From positions 63,890,763 through 63,954,762 of the forward strand of contig CM075773.1 of the NCBI GenBank assembly GCA_037974665.1: DNA of 64,000 nt, in the 5' to 3' direction. The notes under the pieces were generated by a model, which was given only the letters and a program-made list of their open reading frames with translations, made no database searches and was not told where the DNA came from. Of this stretch, positions 47,469 to 59,654 are shown in pieces. A program made the translations under genes and the position numbers. Within the stretch, counting starts at the first letter, position 1. Each line of letters starts with the position of its first letter. Origin of the DNA: Ehretia macrophylla (Eukaryota > Streptophyta > Magnoliopsida > Boraginales > Ehretiaceae).

Positions 47469-49933
47469 TGTGACGCCCGGGAATTTCACCACCTCTTTAA
47501 AATAACTGTTGCATAAATTACTTGAGCATTTTATGTGCATTTCTTTTTCTTGTTTAACTGCTTTACTATTAGGCACTATTCATAAGAAATTTGATCGTCT
47601 TAAATGTTTGGTTTAATATTTTTCCTAGACAATATAGCATATAAAAGGAATCGAGAACTTGTCATTTTGGACTTTAGAGCCTGGGAGTATGCATTTGAAA
47701 AATGGTTTTCGCTTCGGTTGAATAGTGTTACATAAGAGTAAACTTTGATTTAGATTAGCTAGCAATTAATTGGCACTTTTAACTTAGTTTGACCAAGATT
47801 TAGTAGTATTTGACTTTAATTTATTGCACATGTTTATTCATATATACTCAACATAACATACACATGCATTATATTGATCAAAAAACAAAAACAAAAAAAA
47901 AACGCAAAAGAGCCCCCCAAAACCGACAGCCCTAGGCAAGGAAAAGAGGGATTTCTTCATCTTCTAATATTGATCTTGGATATCAACTAAGCTTCTACAA
48001 GGGATTTCAACCTAGCTCAAGCTTTTTCCTTGCATCTACAACTACTTTGTGAGGGAGATTTGCATTTTCTTGATGTTTTAAGTTTATGTTAAAGTTTCAA
48101 CAATTCTTGAATTGTTGTTGTTGGCCTATATTATGCTTAAATGTTATTTAATATATCTTCTACAAGCTTTATATACCTTGATTGTGTTGTGTAAAAGCTA
48201 TTTCATGGTTGAAGCTTGAGATTGCAAAGAAGATGATGAATAGTGCCAAAAATTAGGGTTTTGTTAAAATTTGCTAATTAGATTGAATTGAGGCTTCAAT
48301 TAGGTGCTTTAGACATTATTGGAACTAGTTAAACACTCACACGTAGTTAGATTGCTCGAAAATGAGTTAAGTGCAAAATTAGCTAACTTTAAAAAGGGGA
48401 TTTTTCACGTAATGCAATCCGGGCACGTTTGAGCTTTGGATTAGGTATCCTTGGGGCATGGAAGCACTTTTGGTGCTTTCGTTTCGTGAAATCGGGGTCC
48501 GGATAGGGGAGGTATAGTTAAAACTCACTCGGGGCCTTCCCGAGCTTTTGTCTCCAAAGTGGGATTTTAGGGCCTTGATAGATGTCTTTTGACTTCTTTA
48601 GGAATGTAGGATGCTTGGATTATAGATTTGGAACTTTGAACTTCATGTAGGAGAAGAATGGCTTAGTTAAAGAAAGGGAAAAAGCGTTAAATGGTTACTT
48701 TGGTGCTTATAAATGCTTTTGGTTATGTTATTTTGTATTTATATGCTTGTCTGGAGTAGAATTGAGCTTATTGCAAAGGTTGTGGGGAAATATGACTATT
48801 GTCTCTTTTATGTTGTTTCATTACTTTGCGTATATTGTGACTATTTGCGAGGACGGTCTACTTTGTCATCCCTCTTATGTGTTATTTGTTAAATCTTGAT
48901 TCCCGTGGACTTGTCTCGGGGTTGCGCAACCTTCTCGGACATGGTAGCGTCGAGAAACACAGGCGGCATCGGGCTTGCCGTGCTCCCTCGACTACCATGG
49001 TGCCTATTCCCTTTCTCTCGCTGAGTATACTCCACTACCCTAGAGGCGTGGTTCACCTACTGGTCATATGGACCTACCTCAAGAGAAAGGGTCATAGGAT
49101 CGGGGTACATCCGGAGTACCCCACTTTGGAGGAATAAGGGTTTACCGGTACTTGCTTGAAGATCGTGGCTCGTGGTTCAAGATTGAGGACAAGAAGTGAA
49201 CCGTATCCTTTTTATACGTGGTTAACTATTTGTTTGACTAGTTGTGCTATTTAGTGTTGAATATGTTGTTATCCTGTTGTATATCCTGTTGCATATCATG
49301 TTGCACGCCCCGGTATGCTGCATCACCTCCCTCGCTGGGCAACATTGTTGCTCACTCCTTATTTAACATGTTTCAGGAGAAGCTGAGGTGAATCCCCAGC
49401 TAGTAGTCGTAGTTGAAGAGGAAGAAGAGCAAGTTGAACAACTTCCGTGATTTTCTTGTGTGATAAGGTTGACTATAATGTGAAGGTGTTGATTGTTGTT
49501 CTTTTTGAGACCTTGGGGTCTTGTATGTAATTGGTGGTTGTATTTGACTTGTAATCTTGTATGTTGGATGAGATAGTAGATGGCATGTAATAATAGATAG
49601 TAAACTTATTTCTCTTGTTGCATGCTTGAGTGTGTAGTAGCTAGTTTGTTAAGCTTGGCTTATAGCTATGACGTACTACTTGAAATTAAAGTTAGAGGTT
49701 TAACTTGCATGCTTGCAGATATCTATTTTGTTGTTCCAAGGCTCGGATGGCCTTGTGAAACTGGTTGACTATATTAATCTGGGAAGTTAGGGTATTGAGA
49801 TGTTTGGTTGTGGTTCAGGATTTATATGTGGCTATATGCAAGTACCAGTTTAGTCCTTGATATAGAGGAGACTCTGTTCGAGTGATGGGTCCGGACTTGA
49901 CCTATACCGTGGGGTTGGGTTCGGGACGTTACA
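47469..49933 (+). mobile_element. LTR (about 2.5 kb), related to the solo LTR at 38084
   Basis: Begins TGTGACGCCCGGGAATTTC and ends TTCGGGACGTTACA. Near the 3' end a CCAAGGCTCGGATGGCCTT stretch and GAGACTCTGTTCG parallel the LTR at 38084-40919. The flanks (ATTAC left, CAATA right) do not match, so there is no target duplication and it may be a recombined or truncated copy, not a simple solo LTR. An 86-codon frame at 48877-49137 lies within it and is not considered a gene. Confidence 0.7.
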
Positions 49934-50521
49934 CAATATATGATAAATAATCATATTGTCATATGTAATAATCAATATTATAATTACTTGTAGAGGCAAA
50001 TGATAAGACATGTACCTTTCTTATAATTATTAGTTCCTATGTTGTATGTTAATTAATTTAAAGCTATAGCTCATGGTGATTGGATTAAATATACACCATT
50101 TGATTAGTACATTTAATTATATTGTCATACTTTGCATTATCTAACCCATAGCATAACATATTATATTGGTGTAATTTTGTTTCTCATGTATACCATAGCA
50201 TAGCATAGCATCATATGTATCATTTCATATAACTATAATGCTTTATGTTGGAGCCATCAGTGAGATACCACTCTAGAATAGCTAATAAATTGAATTCTTA
50301 TTTATTTTATATTTATTAAAATTTTATTTTACAGAGTAACCCTAAACTATATATGCCATGGTTCCTTACTTCGAAACACTTAGTATACTACGATGTTTGA
50401 TTTGAACGAAATTCTAATTTTACAGATTCGAATAGTTTTATAAAGATGAATGAAAATGTGGGTTTCCTTAATGTTGTCGAAAACTCATGAAATAAGCAAA
50501 GAATAAATATGTCACATGACA
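49934..50521. other. unassigned AT-rich DNA
   Basis: No feature recognised, apart from possible intron-like stretches ending TTTTACAG near 50335 and 50426, upstream of the FAR1-type relic. Confidence 0.4.
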
Positions 50522-50830
50522 TTTTCGTCCGAAGATGATGCATTTAGCTTCTACAATGATTCTACAGATTATGTTGAATTTAGATTTAGGAAAGATGTGT
50601 TCCACAAAGATAAATTAACTGGTGAAATGTTGAATCGTTAATATATATGTTCTTGTGAGGGTTTTCGAAAAGACGAACACTTGGAGATGCCCAATAGACA
50701 ATGAGAAAACCGTACCTTCACAAGATGCCTTTGTGTGTCAAGATATCATATTAAACTTAACAGATTAACTATGCGCTATGTTGTTACCACCTTTGTTGAA
50801 GAATACAATCACGAGTTGGTACCCAAAAAT
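50522..50830 (+). pseudogene. FAR1/FHY3-type DNA-binding domain relic
   Basis: The plus strand reads FSSEDDAFSFYNDSTDYVEF, then RFRKD, a stop, YICSCEGFRKDEH, then (shifted) FTRCLCVSRYHIKLNRLTMR and YVVTTFVEEYNHELVP. This is the FAR1 domain order: helix with Y/FY, the two cysteine positions, TR-x-C, and the closing HNHEL (here YNHEL). FAR1/FHY3 factors control light responses and descend from Mutator-like transposases. At least two stops and one frame shift interrupt it. The C-terminal transposase-like region is not found downstream, where a MITE lies 100 bases on. Probably a dead gene fragment. Confidence 0.8.
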
Positions 50831-50928
50831 ATATGAGATAAAAATCTATGTGGTATTGCTTGTTGATATGAAAATGTCAACTCTTAATATAAGAACAACT
50901 AACTTCAAATCTTCTACAAAAATATATA

Positions 50929-51236
50929 GGGTAAAGTGCATAGGACCCCCCTATACTTTTAAAAAGGTGCATACTACCCCCTGTACTTTTAAAACTACCA
51001 AACACCTCCCATGTGGTTTGTTAAACTAAGCGTAATGCCCCAACAATAAAAAAAAATCCATTTATTTTGATGGAGAGTGCATTACACTCATTTTTCATGT
51101 AACTAGTCATGTTTTTTTTGTACAAATAAATCATTATTTGGACAATAATACCCTTATTTAAAATTTTTTATTGTAATTCTCTCACCACACTAGCCTTAAT
51201 TTTTCTCTCGGGTCTAATTATATATATATAATTATT

Positions 51237-51325
<89 letters not shown>

Positions 51326-51564
51326 TATATATATGCATTAATATATAAATAAACAAAAGAAAAGAGGACAAAAGACAGAAACGAAAAAGAATTAAGGGCG
51401 TTTAGGTTTTTTTACAAATTCCATTAATTACTTTGACGGAAAAGTGGGGAAGGGCATGTATGCTATGTTTCAAAAACCACAGGGGAGGTGTTTGGTAAAT
51501 TTAAAAGTTCAGGGGGTAGTATGCACCTTTTTTAAAAGTATAAGGGGTCTTGTGCACTTCACCC
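50929..51564. mobile_element. complete Mutator-type MITE with 9-bp target duplication
   Basis: The ends are inverted: GGGTAAAGTGCATAGGACCC at the left and its near complement ending GTGCACTTCACCC at the right. The inverted similarity extends more than 100 bases (GTGCATACTACCCCCTG, then CAAACACCTCCCATGTGG). The sequence AAATATATA occurs directly on both sides (50920-50928 and 51565-51573), a 9-base target duplication as for Mutator elements. The middle is non-coding and includes a TA run. Confidence 0.92.
51240..51320. repeat. (TA)n microsatellite at the centre of the MITE
   Basis: About 80 bases of uninterrupted TA. It is self-complementary and lies between the long inverted arms, so it would form the tip of the hairpin. 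Confidence 0.95.
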
Positions 51565-51573
51565 AAATATATA

Positions 51574-52198
51574 ACAACTATAATTACTTATTCTATCACA
51601 ACTAGATATAACAACAACTAGCATTTAATTCTACCACAAGTAGATATAGGATCAATTGCCAATTATTTACTGTAGAAAAAGTAATAGAATAGCAAAAAAG
51701 CCCTATATTATCTTTTAGCATCTAAAATAAAAATGTTCCAAGTAATAGCACAATCCATCAACAACTGTTAGAAAACATAATGGAAAAAAGTGTATCAATC
51801 CATTCAAACCAACAACATTAAAAATTTTGATCATAAACTTAATATCATCCATAAAGCCATGTACCCTAATCAATTCTTCACTTCTGCCAAATTTATATTG
51901 TTGGATGCATCTTACCATAATTTGAACGCCAACTGTTTGTTTCAGCGGCTGATTCTTTATCATTAAGTCGGTGAACATTGCCTGGCTTCTCCATTATTAA
52001 ACACATGACACACCATAGTCAAATGCATTATGTTGTTTAGGGATCCATGTAAGATATTATTATATATGGAAACTGTTCAAATTCATCATCCCTCTATGTG
52101 ATACCATCTACCACCTCTAATATCTTGTGTCTTCGATCAACCTAAAATTGAGCCAATGCCAATTTTACAACTTAACCACATAAAACACATAATGCAAA
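51574..52198. other. unassigned DNA with one open minus-strand frame
   Basis: An 87-codon frame at 51715-51978 (-) has no motif I recognise and no support from a second copy. Otherwise nothing seen. Confidence 0.4.
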
Positions 52199-52771
52199 TG
52201 TAACACCCCGTATTTTGGGGCTAACTTATTTTAATTTTTTAATTTGGATTAAGGGCATCCTCATAAGTATTTAAGCCTAGTCCTAGACGTCTTGATCTAA
52301 CCTAGAGTGATCTATACAACGTTTCTGAACTTGTAAGCTCCCTGCAAAATGTAAGAAATATTCTATTTATGCCCATGTTGTGAACATATTGAGCAAATCT
52401 CACCTGTGTATATAGATTCCTGGAAGATCGTGATAAAATCAGAAAAATATGAGGTTTAGGCTTAACTTGTCAAAGAATTCTTGCATTATATGGTAAAATA
52501 TATGTGTATATACGTATATATGTATATAATTTATTGAATAATTGTGATTGTATGAATTGTGTTATGGATATTTCACATGTTTCAACATGATTTGAATTAT
52601 AGCATGTGATTTATTGGACTTCAGAAAGAAAATAGCATGCTAAAATTGACTTTAAAGATTGCATCTAAATGTTGAAATAATAAATTTTTTTTTTTTATAT
52701 TTGTGATTGAAATTTAAGCATGTTTACAAACAAAGAAACGAAACAAAAAGCTTTGGAAAAAAAAAAGATTT

Positions 52772-52796
52772 TGAACAGTAACCGAGTTACTGTTCA
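52772..52796. promoter_or_regulatory. palindrome TGAACAGTAAC/GTTACTGTTCA in LTR
   Basis: An 11-base perfect inverted repeat with a CGA spacer. Its TGAACAGT/ACTGTTCA arms are shared with the palindromes of the other LTR family at 35622 and 43840, suggesting a common LTR regulatory motif. Confidence 0.6.
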
Positions 52797-53179
52797 TGTG
52801 CAGAGTATTCGAGGCATTCTTCATGGTGAATAGTGGCACTTCTAAAAAAAGGAAATTATCTCTAAAGTTGTTTTTAAAACAAAAGATAATATTTTCTCTA
52901 ACATTTTATGATATTGTCCTTCCATGTTTTAAACATAGTTTTTAATTGTATCTTAAAGTTTTAGACACTTTGAACAAATTTGGGAACTCAAAATTTCGTG
53001 TATTTGGAAAACTTGAAAACGAAACCTTGAGACGAAAATATTTGCAAGATTTTAAAATATGATACATTATGAAAATACTTCATACTAAAAGTGTTGTATA
53101 TCTTATTTGATTATCAAACAGGTACACGAAATATTTGAAACTTGAGAATTTGAAAGGTCTTTGAAATTATGACCCTTAT

Positions 53180-53390
53180 TGGCTTAGGATAAATGGTAAT
53201 GTCTGACCTTTTTTGGCTGGGGATAAATGCCAATATTATACCCTTGTTTGCTGGGGATAAATGTTTATACTTCTGACTCTTTGGCAGAGGATACTGACTC
53301 TATGGTGGAGGATAAATATTAATACTTCTACTCTATGGTGGAGGATAAATTCAATATTTTTGACTCTATGAGGGAGAATAAATACCTACT
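53180..53390. repeat. degenerate 35-bp minisatellite in LTR (copy B)
   Basis: Five to six units with GGATAAATG and TGACTCTATGG phrases; counterpart of 19010-19165. Confidence 0.8.
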
Positions 53391-54036
53391 TAGACTTGGA
53401 TATTAGATTCATTTGTCCTCGGTTTCTGACACTATGAATTCTTGGCATATGAATTTAGTTTGGCATGAACTTTTATGATTCTAGGCATGAAAACTTATGA
53501 TTTTAGCATGAACTTCATCATTTTTGAATATATGAAATTTATGAACTATGATAATATGATTATCTAACATATAAGAATATTTTAAAGGTTCCAAGAAGTT
53601 TTTTTGGGGGTTACCACTTACTGAGATTTGTTTCTTATTTTGTAAAAATGTTTTTCTTTGCAAAAGATGAGAATAGACTTTGGCTTTGGCTTGGGGTAGA
53701 GGCTGCCTTGATGAATAGCTAATATGACTCTTTTGGATTTCTTAGTCAGGAATAAGTTGATTATTTCGCTTAGACTTATGAGTTTTAATTTCTTCGCTTG
53801 GTTTAAGAATTTGAAAAAAGTTATGGATTTTAGACATTTTAATTCTAAGTTTGGAGATCTTATTCCGTTGTGTGATGGTAGATTTAGATGCTCTGATTAA
53901 CAGTCGCATATATATTATCGGGATTTTAAATTTTTTATTTAATTTTGCATTTTCTGTCTTTAGGAAGGTCGTTCCTTCTTAGTGCACGACAATTGCATTT
54001 CTGATATTTGCCTGGCCAAATTTTGGAAGCGTGACA

Positions 54037-54958
54037 TATTAGTGGCAGAGCTTAGGTTCATCATTGATCATTTGAGACCTAGATGGAATAGGTAACTAGG
54101 TTTTTGCTCTAGGAGGTATGGACTTTCAAACGTGACTAATGTAATTAAGGTTTTTACATCCTTGCTTGTCTCATTTCATTTTGTGAATTTTTTTTTTTCA
54201 GTTTTAAGTGTTAACTAAGACTTCTCACCAATAAGAAATCACTTTCATTCTTTTATATTTTATTTGAGTCATAGCCTGATCTATTTGAATAAACTTTGAG
54301 GAATCTCTTGGTTAAGGTCCCTTGGACCTTGTCAATTATAATAATAATGGGTTCTATTAAATCTATTTTCATTGAGGAATTTTCTTTTGGGGATGTGTAA
54401 CTATAGCATTCAACTATTAATTACTCTTACTATAAATTTTGTTTTGCGTGCTATGTTAGAAAATAACATTGTTACATTTATACTTATATTTACTATTTAG
54501 AATGGAAAACTTAATCATGTATTTATGAGTGAAACGAATTTTTTTTATGTAATATAAGATTTACCCCCATATTTTTGGTACTTTAATTGTAACTGTCTTT
54601 GTTGAATTATTTAGTCGAATCTTTATGTTACCAGTCATTAATCATCCTTCTTGATTGTTTAGTTATTCAAAAAAATGATAGATGGATGGCAATAAGTCAT
54701 TTTATTTTAGTTAGTTCTATTCGTTAATAACACTTTGGTAAACAATATCCTTACATACCATTGTGGTTCATTGCTTTTAAAAATTGAAAACCTGATCTCT
54801 TAGTAAGATTACATTGGAAATTATTATTACTCTTGCTATATAGGTGATAGTCTAGTATGCATAAGGCTTACCCCCTTCCTATCAACATCCCATTTGGATC
54901 TATTGTCAAATTTGTTAATAAGTTGAGCCCTTTAGTTCTTGAGGATATCATTAAAATT
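54037..54958 (+). mobile_element. LTR-element leader (copy B)
   Basis: Directly follows LTR and primer site and matches 23461-24345. No gag frame recognised. Confidence 0.7.
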
Positions 54959-56254
54959 TAATAATTTTTTTATTGATGATTATCATACTTTCATTGGCCG
55001 CCTTATTAGCAAGTCTTGATAATCCATATTGATATATATATGTATATTAGCATCTTTATCGTGTAGTCCATTCTTAATTTGATCAAGCCCCTGTGAGTCC
55101 GAAATTAGTAATAGATTGTTGTGGTGTTTTTGTTCCCTTCTATCGCTTGAAACCCTTGGTTGTTTTGGATTAACGAGTGTGCAATGTTATTTTTCAAAAC
55201 ATTCAAAATATTTCGTGAAATAAAACTGACTGTTGCATTCGAAATATGATTATCTGTTACCTTAATCAAATATCGAAAATAAAACTTCTAACTTATAAAG
55301 GTTCTGTATTTATTTTTGAAAGTAGGATATATCTAAAATGAATTTGTCGAACCTCCTTTTGTATGAGCTGATATGGACCGAAGCTTATATGCACAAAATT
55401 ATATCTTTGAGATATCGGCTAGTTAAGATTTAAATATTAATTTTGGTCATTAAAAGGGTACTTTATAAGATGTACTTCGAGGTTATTATCACTTTAAAAA
55501 TCTAATTGGACTCATCTTCACTACATCTAACTTTATGACTTTAATTTGGAGTTTTTGAATCACTGATAGAAAAATGATGAGTTAATAAATTATTTGAAAA
55601 AAATGTATTACGTGATCAATATTCGTTTTCATGCACCCATCGAATACGGTTGTCTTTATATTCGCATATTCCTAAAGAAGTTTTCCAATTTTATTTTGTA
55701 ACATCATATACAGACCTTTTGATCAATCCCTGAAATTCTTGAACTCAGTTATATAATGAATTTTTAAATTACTATTTTGAATCTCTTTTTTTTTTTTTTT
55801 ACTTGATTCTATTTATATCATATACTCTTAATGTGAGATTGGTTTTTAACTTAACTAATCTAAGAAAATATAAGATATAGTTAAAGATTCTTTGATATAG
55901 GTGCCCTTTTTGAGGGTTCAAAAGGTTGACCATATGGGGGTTTTACTATCTATTGTAATAGATGTATAACTATAACGGGAAGTTGAGCAAAATTGAGTGG
56001 ATAGTTAGGAATACCAAGATCTACAAAGGATTAGTAATGGAGATTATGGAAGTTATCAAATATGATATTTTTGAATAGAAAAAGAATTCGAATTGAGACT
56101 TTAAGTTAGGAGAAATGATCAAAAACTATTTCTTACCATTCCGATCCAGAGTATGGTCTTATTACCTGTGTTCTTCCGTTTAGACTATTATAGTGATCAT
56201 GTGCCATTATGTCAAACTTCTTACTATTTCCCTTTTATTAGTTGTTATTCGAAT
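54959..56254. other. unassigned AT-rich DNA
   Basis: No gene, repeat or element end identified. It has no counterpart in copy A. It may be the rest of a decayed LTR-element interior. Confidence 0.4.
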
Positions 56255-56425
56255 CTGCAATAGAATGCTGGAGGTCTTCGCACTGTTATCAAACTCCACA
56301 CGGCTATCAGCTGATAACATGTCTGCCAAGTTGGACGCAAATCATCTGGACCTGCAATAGAATGTTGTAGGTCCTCGGGCATGTAAGAATTCACTGCAGA
56401 AGCATCAACATTCACCATATTTACT
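56255..56425 (-). pseudogene. NAC 3'-region fragment
   Basis: Several short phrases match the part of the intact NAC gene encoding its C-terminal repeats: AACATGTCTGCCAAGTTGGACG (56320-56341) resembles 59914-59935, and the GAATTCACTGCAGAAGCATC with CAACATTCACCATAT stretch at about 56389-56422 matches 60080-60115. Segments between are missing or reordered. It is a remnant of a tandemly duplicated NAC 3' region and has no open frame of note. Confidence 0.75.
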
Positions 56426-56434
56426 ACTGCTCTT

Positions 56435-57190
56435 TATGAAAACCAATAAAAGAAACTGTGATTTCCATCTAAAAGAATGTCTATTTGTATGTACTACTGC
56501 TCTTTATGCTTTCAATTGAGCTACGAGTGAATATATTTGTGGTGCTTCCATTGCTATTCTATTTAGGAAATTTCTTCAAAACGTTCCAAACGGCTAGACG
56601 TCATCATAATATGTGGCATTGTAGCAGGGCTCACGTGACGTTGTAGTAGGTCTCACGAGCTCAAAAGATTGTTTTAAATTGTAACCCCTCTATTTATGTC
56701 TGAGACAAGTTCTTTTATAAGACTAGCTGATAATTGGGAAGCTTTGGTGATACTCTGCATCGTTTGTGTAGGAGTATATCTGCTGAAGCTTTTATTGCTT
56801 TCGGTGATAGAATCAAAAGCTATAATCTTCCCATTTTGAACAAGCATAAAATCAAAAGCATCAATACACATATAGTCTAAAGGATGAAAACTAAAAGCAA
56901 TCTATGAACTCCAACGGTATCAGAGAACAAATTGACAAAACTGATCAAATAAGTATTTTATGAACCAAAACTTTCTGAGTTTCTAATATTTATGAAGAAA
57001 TACACAAAATTAGTTTTTGTATTTAGTAGCAGCTGGACCCTTAAAATTAGGCTGCCTACGTACCTTGACACCGATTGATATCAAAGATCAAGCTGCATGT
57101 AGTTCTACAATTTACATCAAAAATTTATATACTATCAAAGATCTATTACAAATTAAAAGTCTTACTTTCTTCATCACTGATTGTTCAAAT
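56435..57190. repeat. tandem-duplicated NAC 3' flank, outer copy
   Basis: Aligns in order with 57605-57895, 59084-59130 and 59355-59520. For example 57017-57190 and 59355-59520 share GGCTGCCTACGTACYTTGAC and ATTGATATCAAAGATCAAGC. The same 59.4-kb stretch recurs at 25554-25735. Confidence 0.8.
56674..56885 (-). pseudogene. exon-like frame of unknown gene
   Basis: On the minus strand, an acceptor-like TCATCCTTTAG is followed by a 65-codon open frame containing DAFDFMLVQNGKIIAFDSIT and SLIKELVSDINRG, ending in a stop. Composition and helix-like pattern look coding. There is no counterpart in block A or in the inner flank copy. Family not recognised; it may be the last exon of a gene whose other exons are gone. 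Confidence 0.35.
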
Positions 57191-57311
57191 GTTTGCGGCT
57201 TCTATTTTCCACGTATGGAAAGAAAGGAATTTGAGATGTCACTCAAGTGGGACATCAAGTGAGGAACAACAAATTGAAAAGATTCAACTTAACATCAAGT
57301 ACAAATTATAA
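57190..57311 (+). mobile_element. LINE reverse-transcriptase C-terminal fragment (copy B)
   Basis: Reads ASIFHVWKERNLRCHS and SEEQQIEKIQLNIKYKL in the plus frame starting near 57075, the W-x-ERN tail of plant L1-type RT. Paired with 6312-6425. Confidence 0.6.
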
Positions 57312-57344
57312 ATTATACATTGTAAAAAAGTTTAGAAACAACGT

Positions 57345-57505
57345 TGACAATAGGAATATTTGTAGAGTACAAAACTTTGAGAATGACATTCTTGTCCAAA
57401 TGCTTATTTTGATAGTCACCAAGTAAAGGCTTATCAGTGTAGATCCCATTACTTTGTACATATTTTGTGAATAATATACAACCTTGTTTACCTGGAAAAG
57501 TTTAT
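57345..57505 (-). pseudogene. exon-like remnant of unknown gene (copy B)
   Basis: Minus-strand counterpart of 6505-6705, with an acceptor-like CTTTTCCAG near 57497-57505. It keeps the phrases KYVQSNGIY, NKHLDKNVIL and YSTNIPIVNVV in one frame. Confidence 0.4.
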
Positions 57506-57604
57506 TTTGTGAGATTTATTTTAGACTATATATAAATACAGTTTCAGATCATGATATAAAGTCAAATTAGAGTTCACATATTTCTGACAAATGCTTCGAC
57601 TTTC

Positions 57605-59520
57605 ATAATAAGTACTTCTTAAAAAACCAATAAAAGAAAAATTGTGATTTCCATGAAACGAATAATGTATGCTTTCAATTGAGGCAGAAGTCAATTTATT
57701 TATGGTTCTTCCGTTGCTATTCTACTATAGAAATTTCTTCAAAACGTCGAGCTGTTCAAAATGGCATGGGCGTTCCCCCGACATGTTCATGGAATGGTGG
57801 CAAGTGACACTGTAGTAGGTGCTTAAAAGACCGTATTTTTAAAGTGCAGACCCTTTATTTGTGTCTCAGACAAGTTCTTTTCATAAAACTAGCCAAGGTC
57901 ATCATCCCAAAGCAGAGTTTTTATGCGTGGGTGATTTGCAAATTTTGTCAATCAGCTTCTGAAACAAAACGGATAATCTTCCACTGTTTTGCCCGCGGAG
58001 CAACTTGTTTGCACTGCATCACCTATCCATTGCAAGCCAGACCTAAGAAATGACAGAGATATTAAAAAGTAATATCTAAAATTTCCACTCTACTTTCAAT
58101 CCAAAGTAGATCAGCGTCTAGAATTTTTCATCAATGTCGAAAGTTTGATGTTTGTTACATTAGCACCTCATATGATTTCTAACAGTTGAAACCATTGCAG
58201 ATTTCAGCTGCACTATTGGTAGTTTTCAGGCTGCTTGATTAGCTTATTACTATTGTTATGAATATCCAGAATTTTAGACACTAAACATATATGAAATTGT
58301 GAGTTGGAACTTAAACTAATACCTAACCAATTGTATTATAACACTGCCTCTATTAGGGGCTTCATCCCAGCATTTTCAGTCTTAAGCCTGGATAAAGGAA
58401 GAGAGTAACATTAGATAAACGATAGCCAGCATAGAGAGCAGCCCGGATAAAGGAAGATTGCAGCATTTCACACAAGTCCATAAGTCAGCCTTGCATGAAT
58501 CCCTGACAAAGATGTGTTCTCTGCTACAATTGGCCCCTGAAATGAAGACCAAGCAACCTTCTCAACCTGTAAGACTCGTCAAACTCCGATACAGTGATAT
58601 CCTTCCCAAGACAAGAAAAGAAAAAATGGCTTATGTCCTCTAAGCTTTGATGGTCAAAATCTGGCTAGAGATGGGAAAGAACAGAATCCATCACATCACC
58701 GTAGGAAACATAATCTAGCTCTTGAACTCCATCATAGACGAGTAAATATCAGTTATCATGTGGGAAACATCACATTAATCAAGTAAATTAGTCTGATATT
58801 TGCAACAATATTGGCTCAATTCTGGAAAATGCAACAAAAGAACAAGAAAATGCCTGAATTTTCTTCACTGCAGGCTTGTTGATCTTACAACAATATTGCC
58901 TCAACTCTTAACGTTGCCTGCAAGTTTGGTTGGCAGGTGAGTGGTTACTTGAATTCTCGGAGACTAAAGGTTCTGAGACGCCAACACCAGTAGAAGAAGC
59001 AGCAAGTAGAAGGAGAGAAGCAATGCTTTTTGTATTGTTTTCGATCATAGAACTTTCAACCTATCAGAATTTAAAGGGTATAAAGGTGAAAACTAAAAGC
59101 AATCCTCGAACGGTAATAAAAGGACAATATGATAGGGAGAGTAAACCAAATGCGATAGAAACTGATTGAATAAAGAACTGCATTAATTTTATTATCACCA
59201 GTTCAAAATTTACAGCAAGATAGTATTTACAACGAGGATAGGCTTCAAAACCAACAGTGTGCCTTATACAAATACTAGTCAAAAAATTTACCATAAGGAT
59301 AGTATTTACAACGAGGATAGGTTTCAGAACCGACCTTGTATCTTGAACAAAAATAGTTTTTGTATTTATAAGTAGCTGGACCCTTAATTAGGTTGCCTAC
59401 GTACTTTGACACCGATTGATATCAAAGATCAAGCTGCACGTAGTTCTACAATTTACGTCGAAAATTTATATACTATCAAAGATCTATTACAAATTACAAG
59501 TCTTCCTTTCTTCACCACTG
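57605..59520. repeat. NAC 3' flank, inner copy
   Basis: The inner member of the tandem flank duplication, directly next to the intact NAC. The portion 58343-59060 is found only here. It contains acceptor-like and exon-like stretches (for example a minus-strand CTTTATCCAG followed by a short open frame near 58390), but no gene can be named. Confidence 0.7.
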
Positions 59521-59654
59521 ATTGGTCCTTAAGAAGCTTGACAATTTGAAGCACATCAACAAGTTGTGGACAGATCGTTCTTTATCAGCAACTGGGCTCC
59601 AATGAATCCCGAACCGATTCTGGCATGAAATCTGAAGTGTGAAGCACTGCCGAG

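Larger units (their letters stand above)
52199..54036 (+). mobile_element. 5' LTR of a Ty3-type element (copy B)
   Basis: Begins TGTAACACCCCGTATTTTGG and ends GGAAGCGTGACA. A primer-binding-like TAGTGGCAGAGC follows at 54040-54051. The 3' part matches 19005-19665. Flanks do not match because the internal region follows on the right. Contains a palindrome (52772-52796) and a minisatellite (53180-53390). No coding domain is left. Confidence 0.82.

Noticed and set aside
48877-49137. 86-codon frame as a gene
   Set aside because: It lies wholly inside an LTR and has no motif.
47469-49933. Solo LTR with target duplication
   Set aside because: LTR edges are convincing but the flanking five bases do not match in any nearby register, so only an LTR is called.
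51715-51978. 87-codon minus-strand frame considered as a gene
   Set aside because: No motif, no second copy, no splice or promoter context; it ends in a hydrophobic AT-rich tail typical of chance frames.
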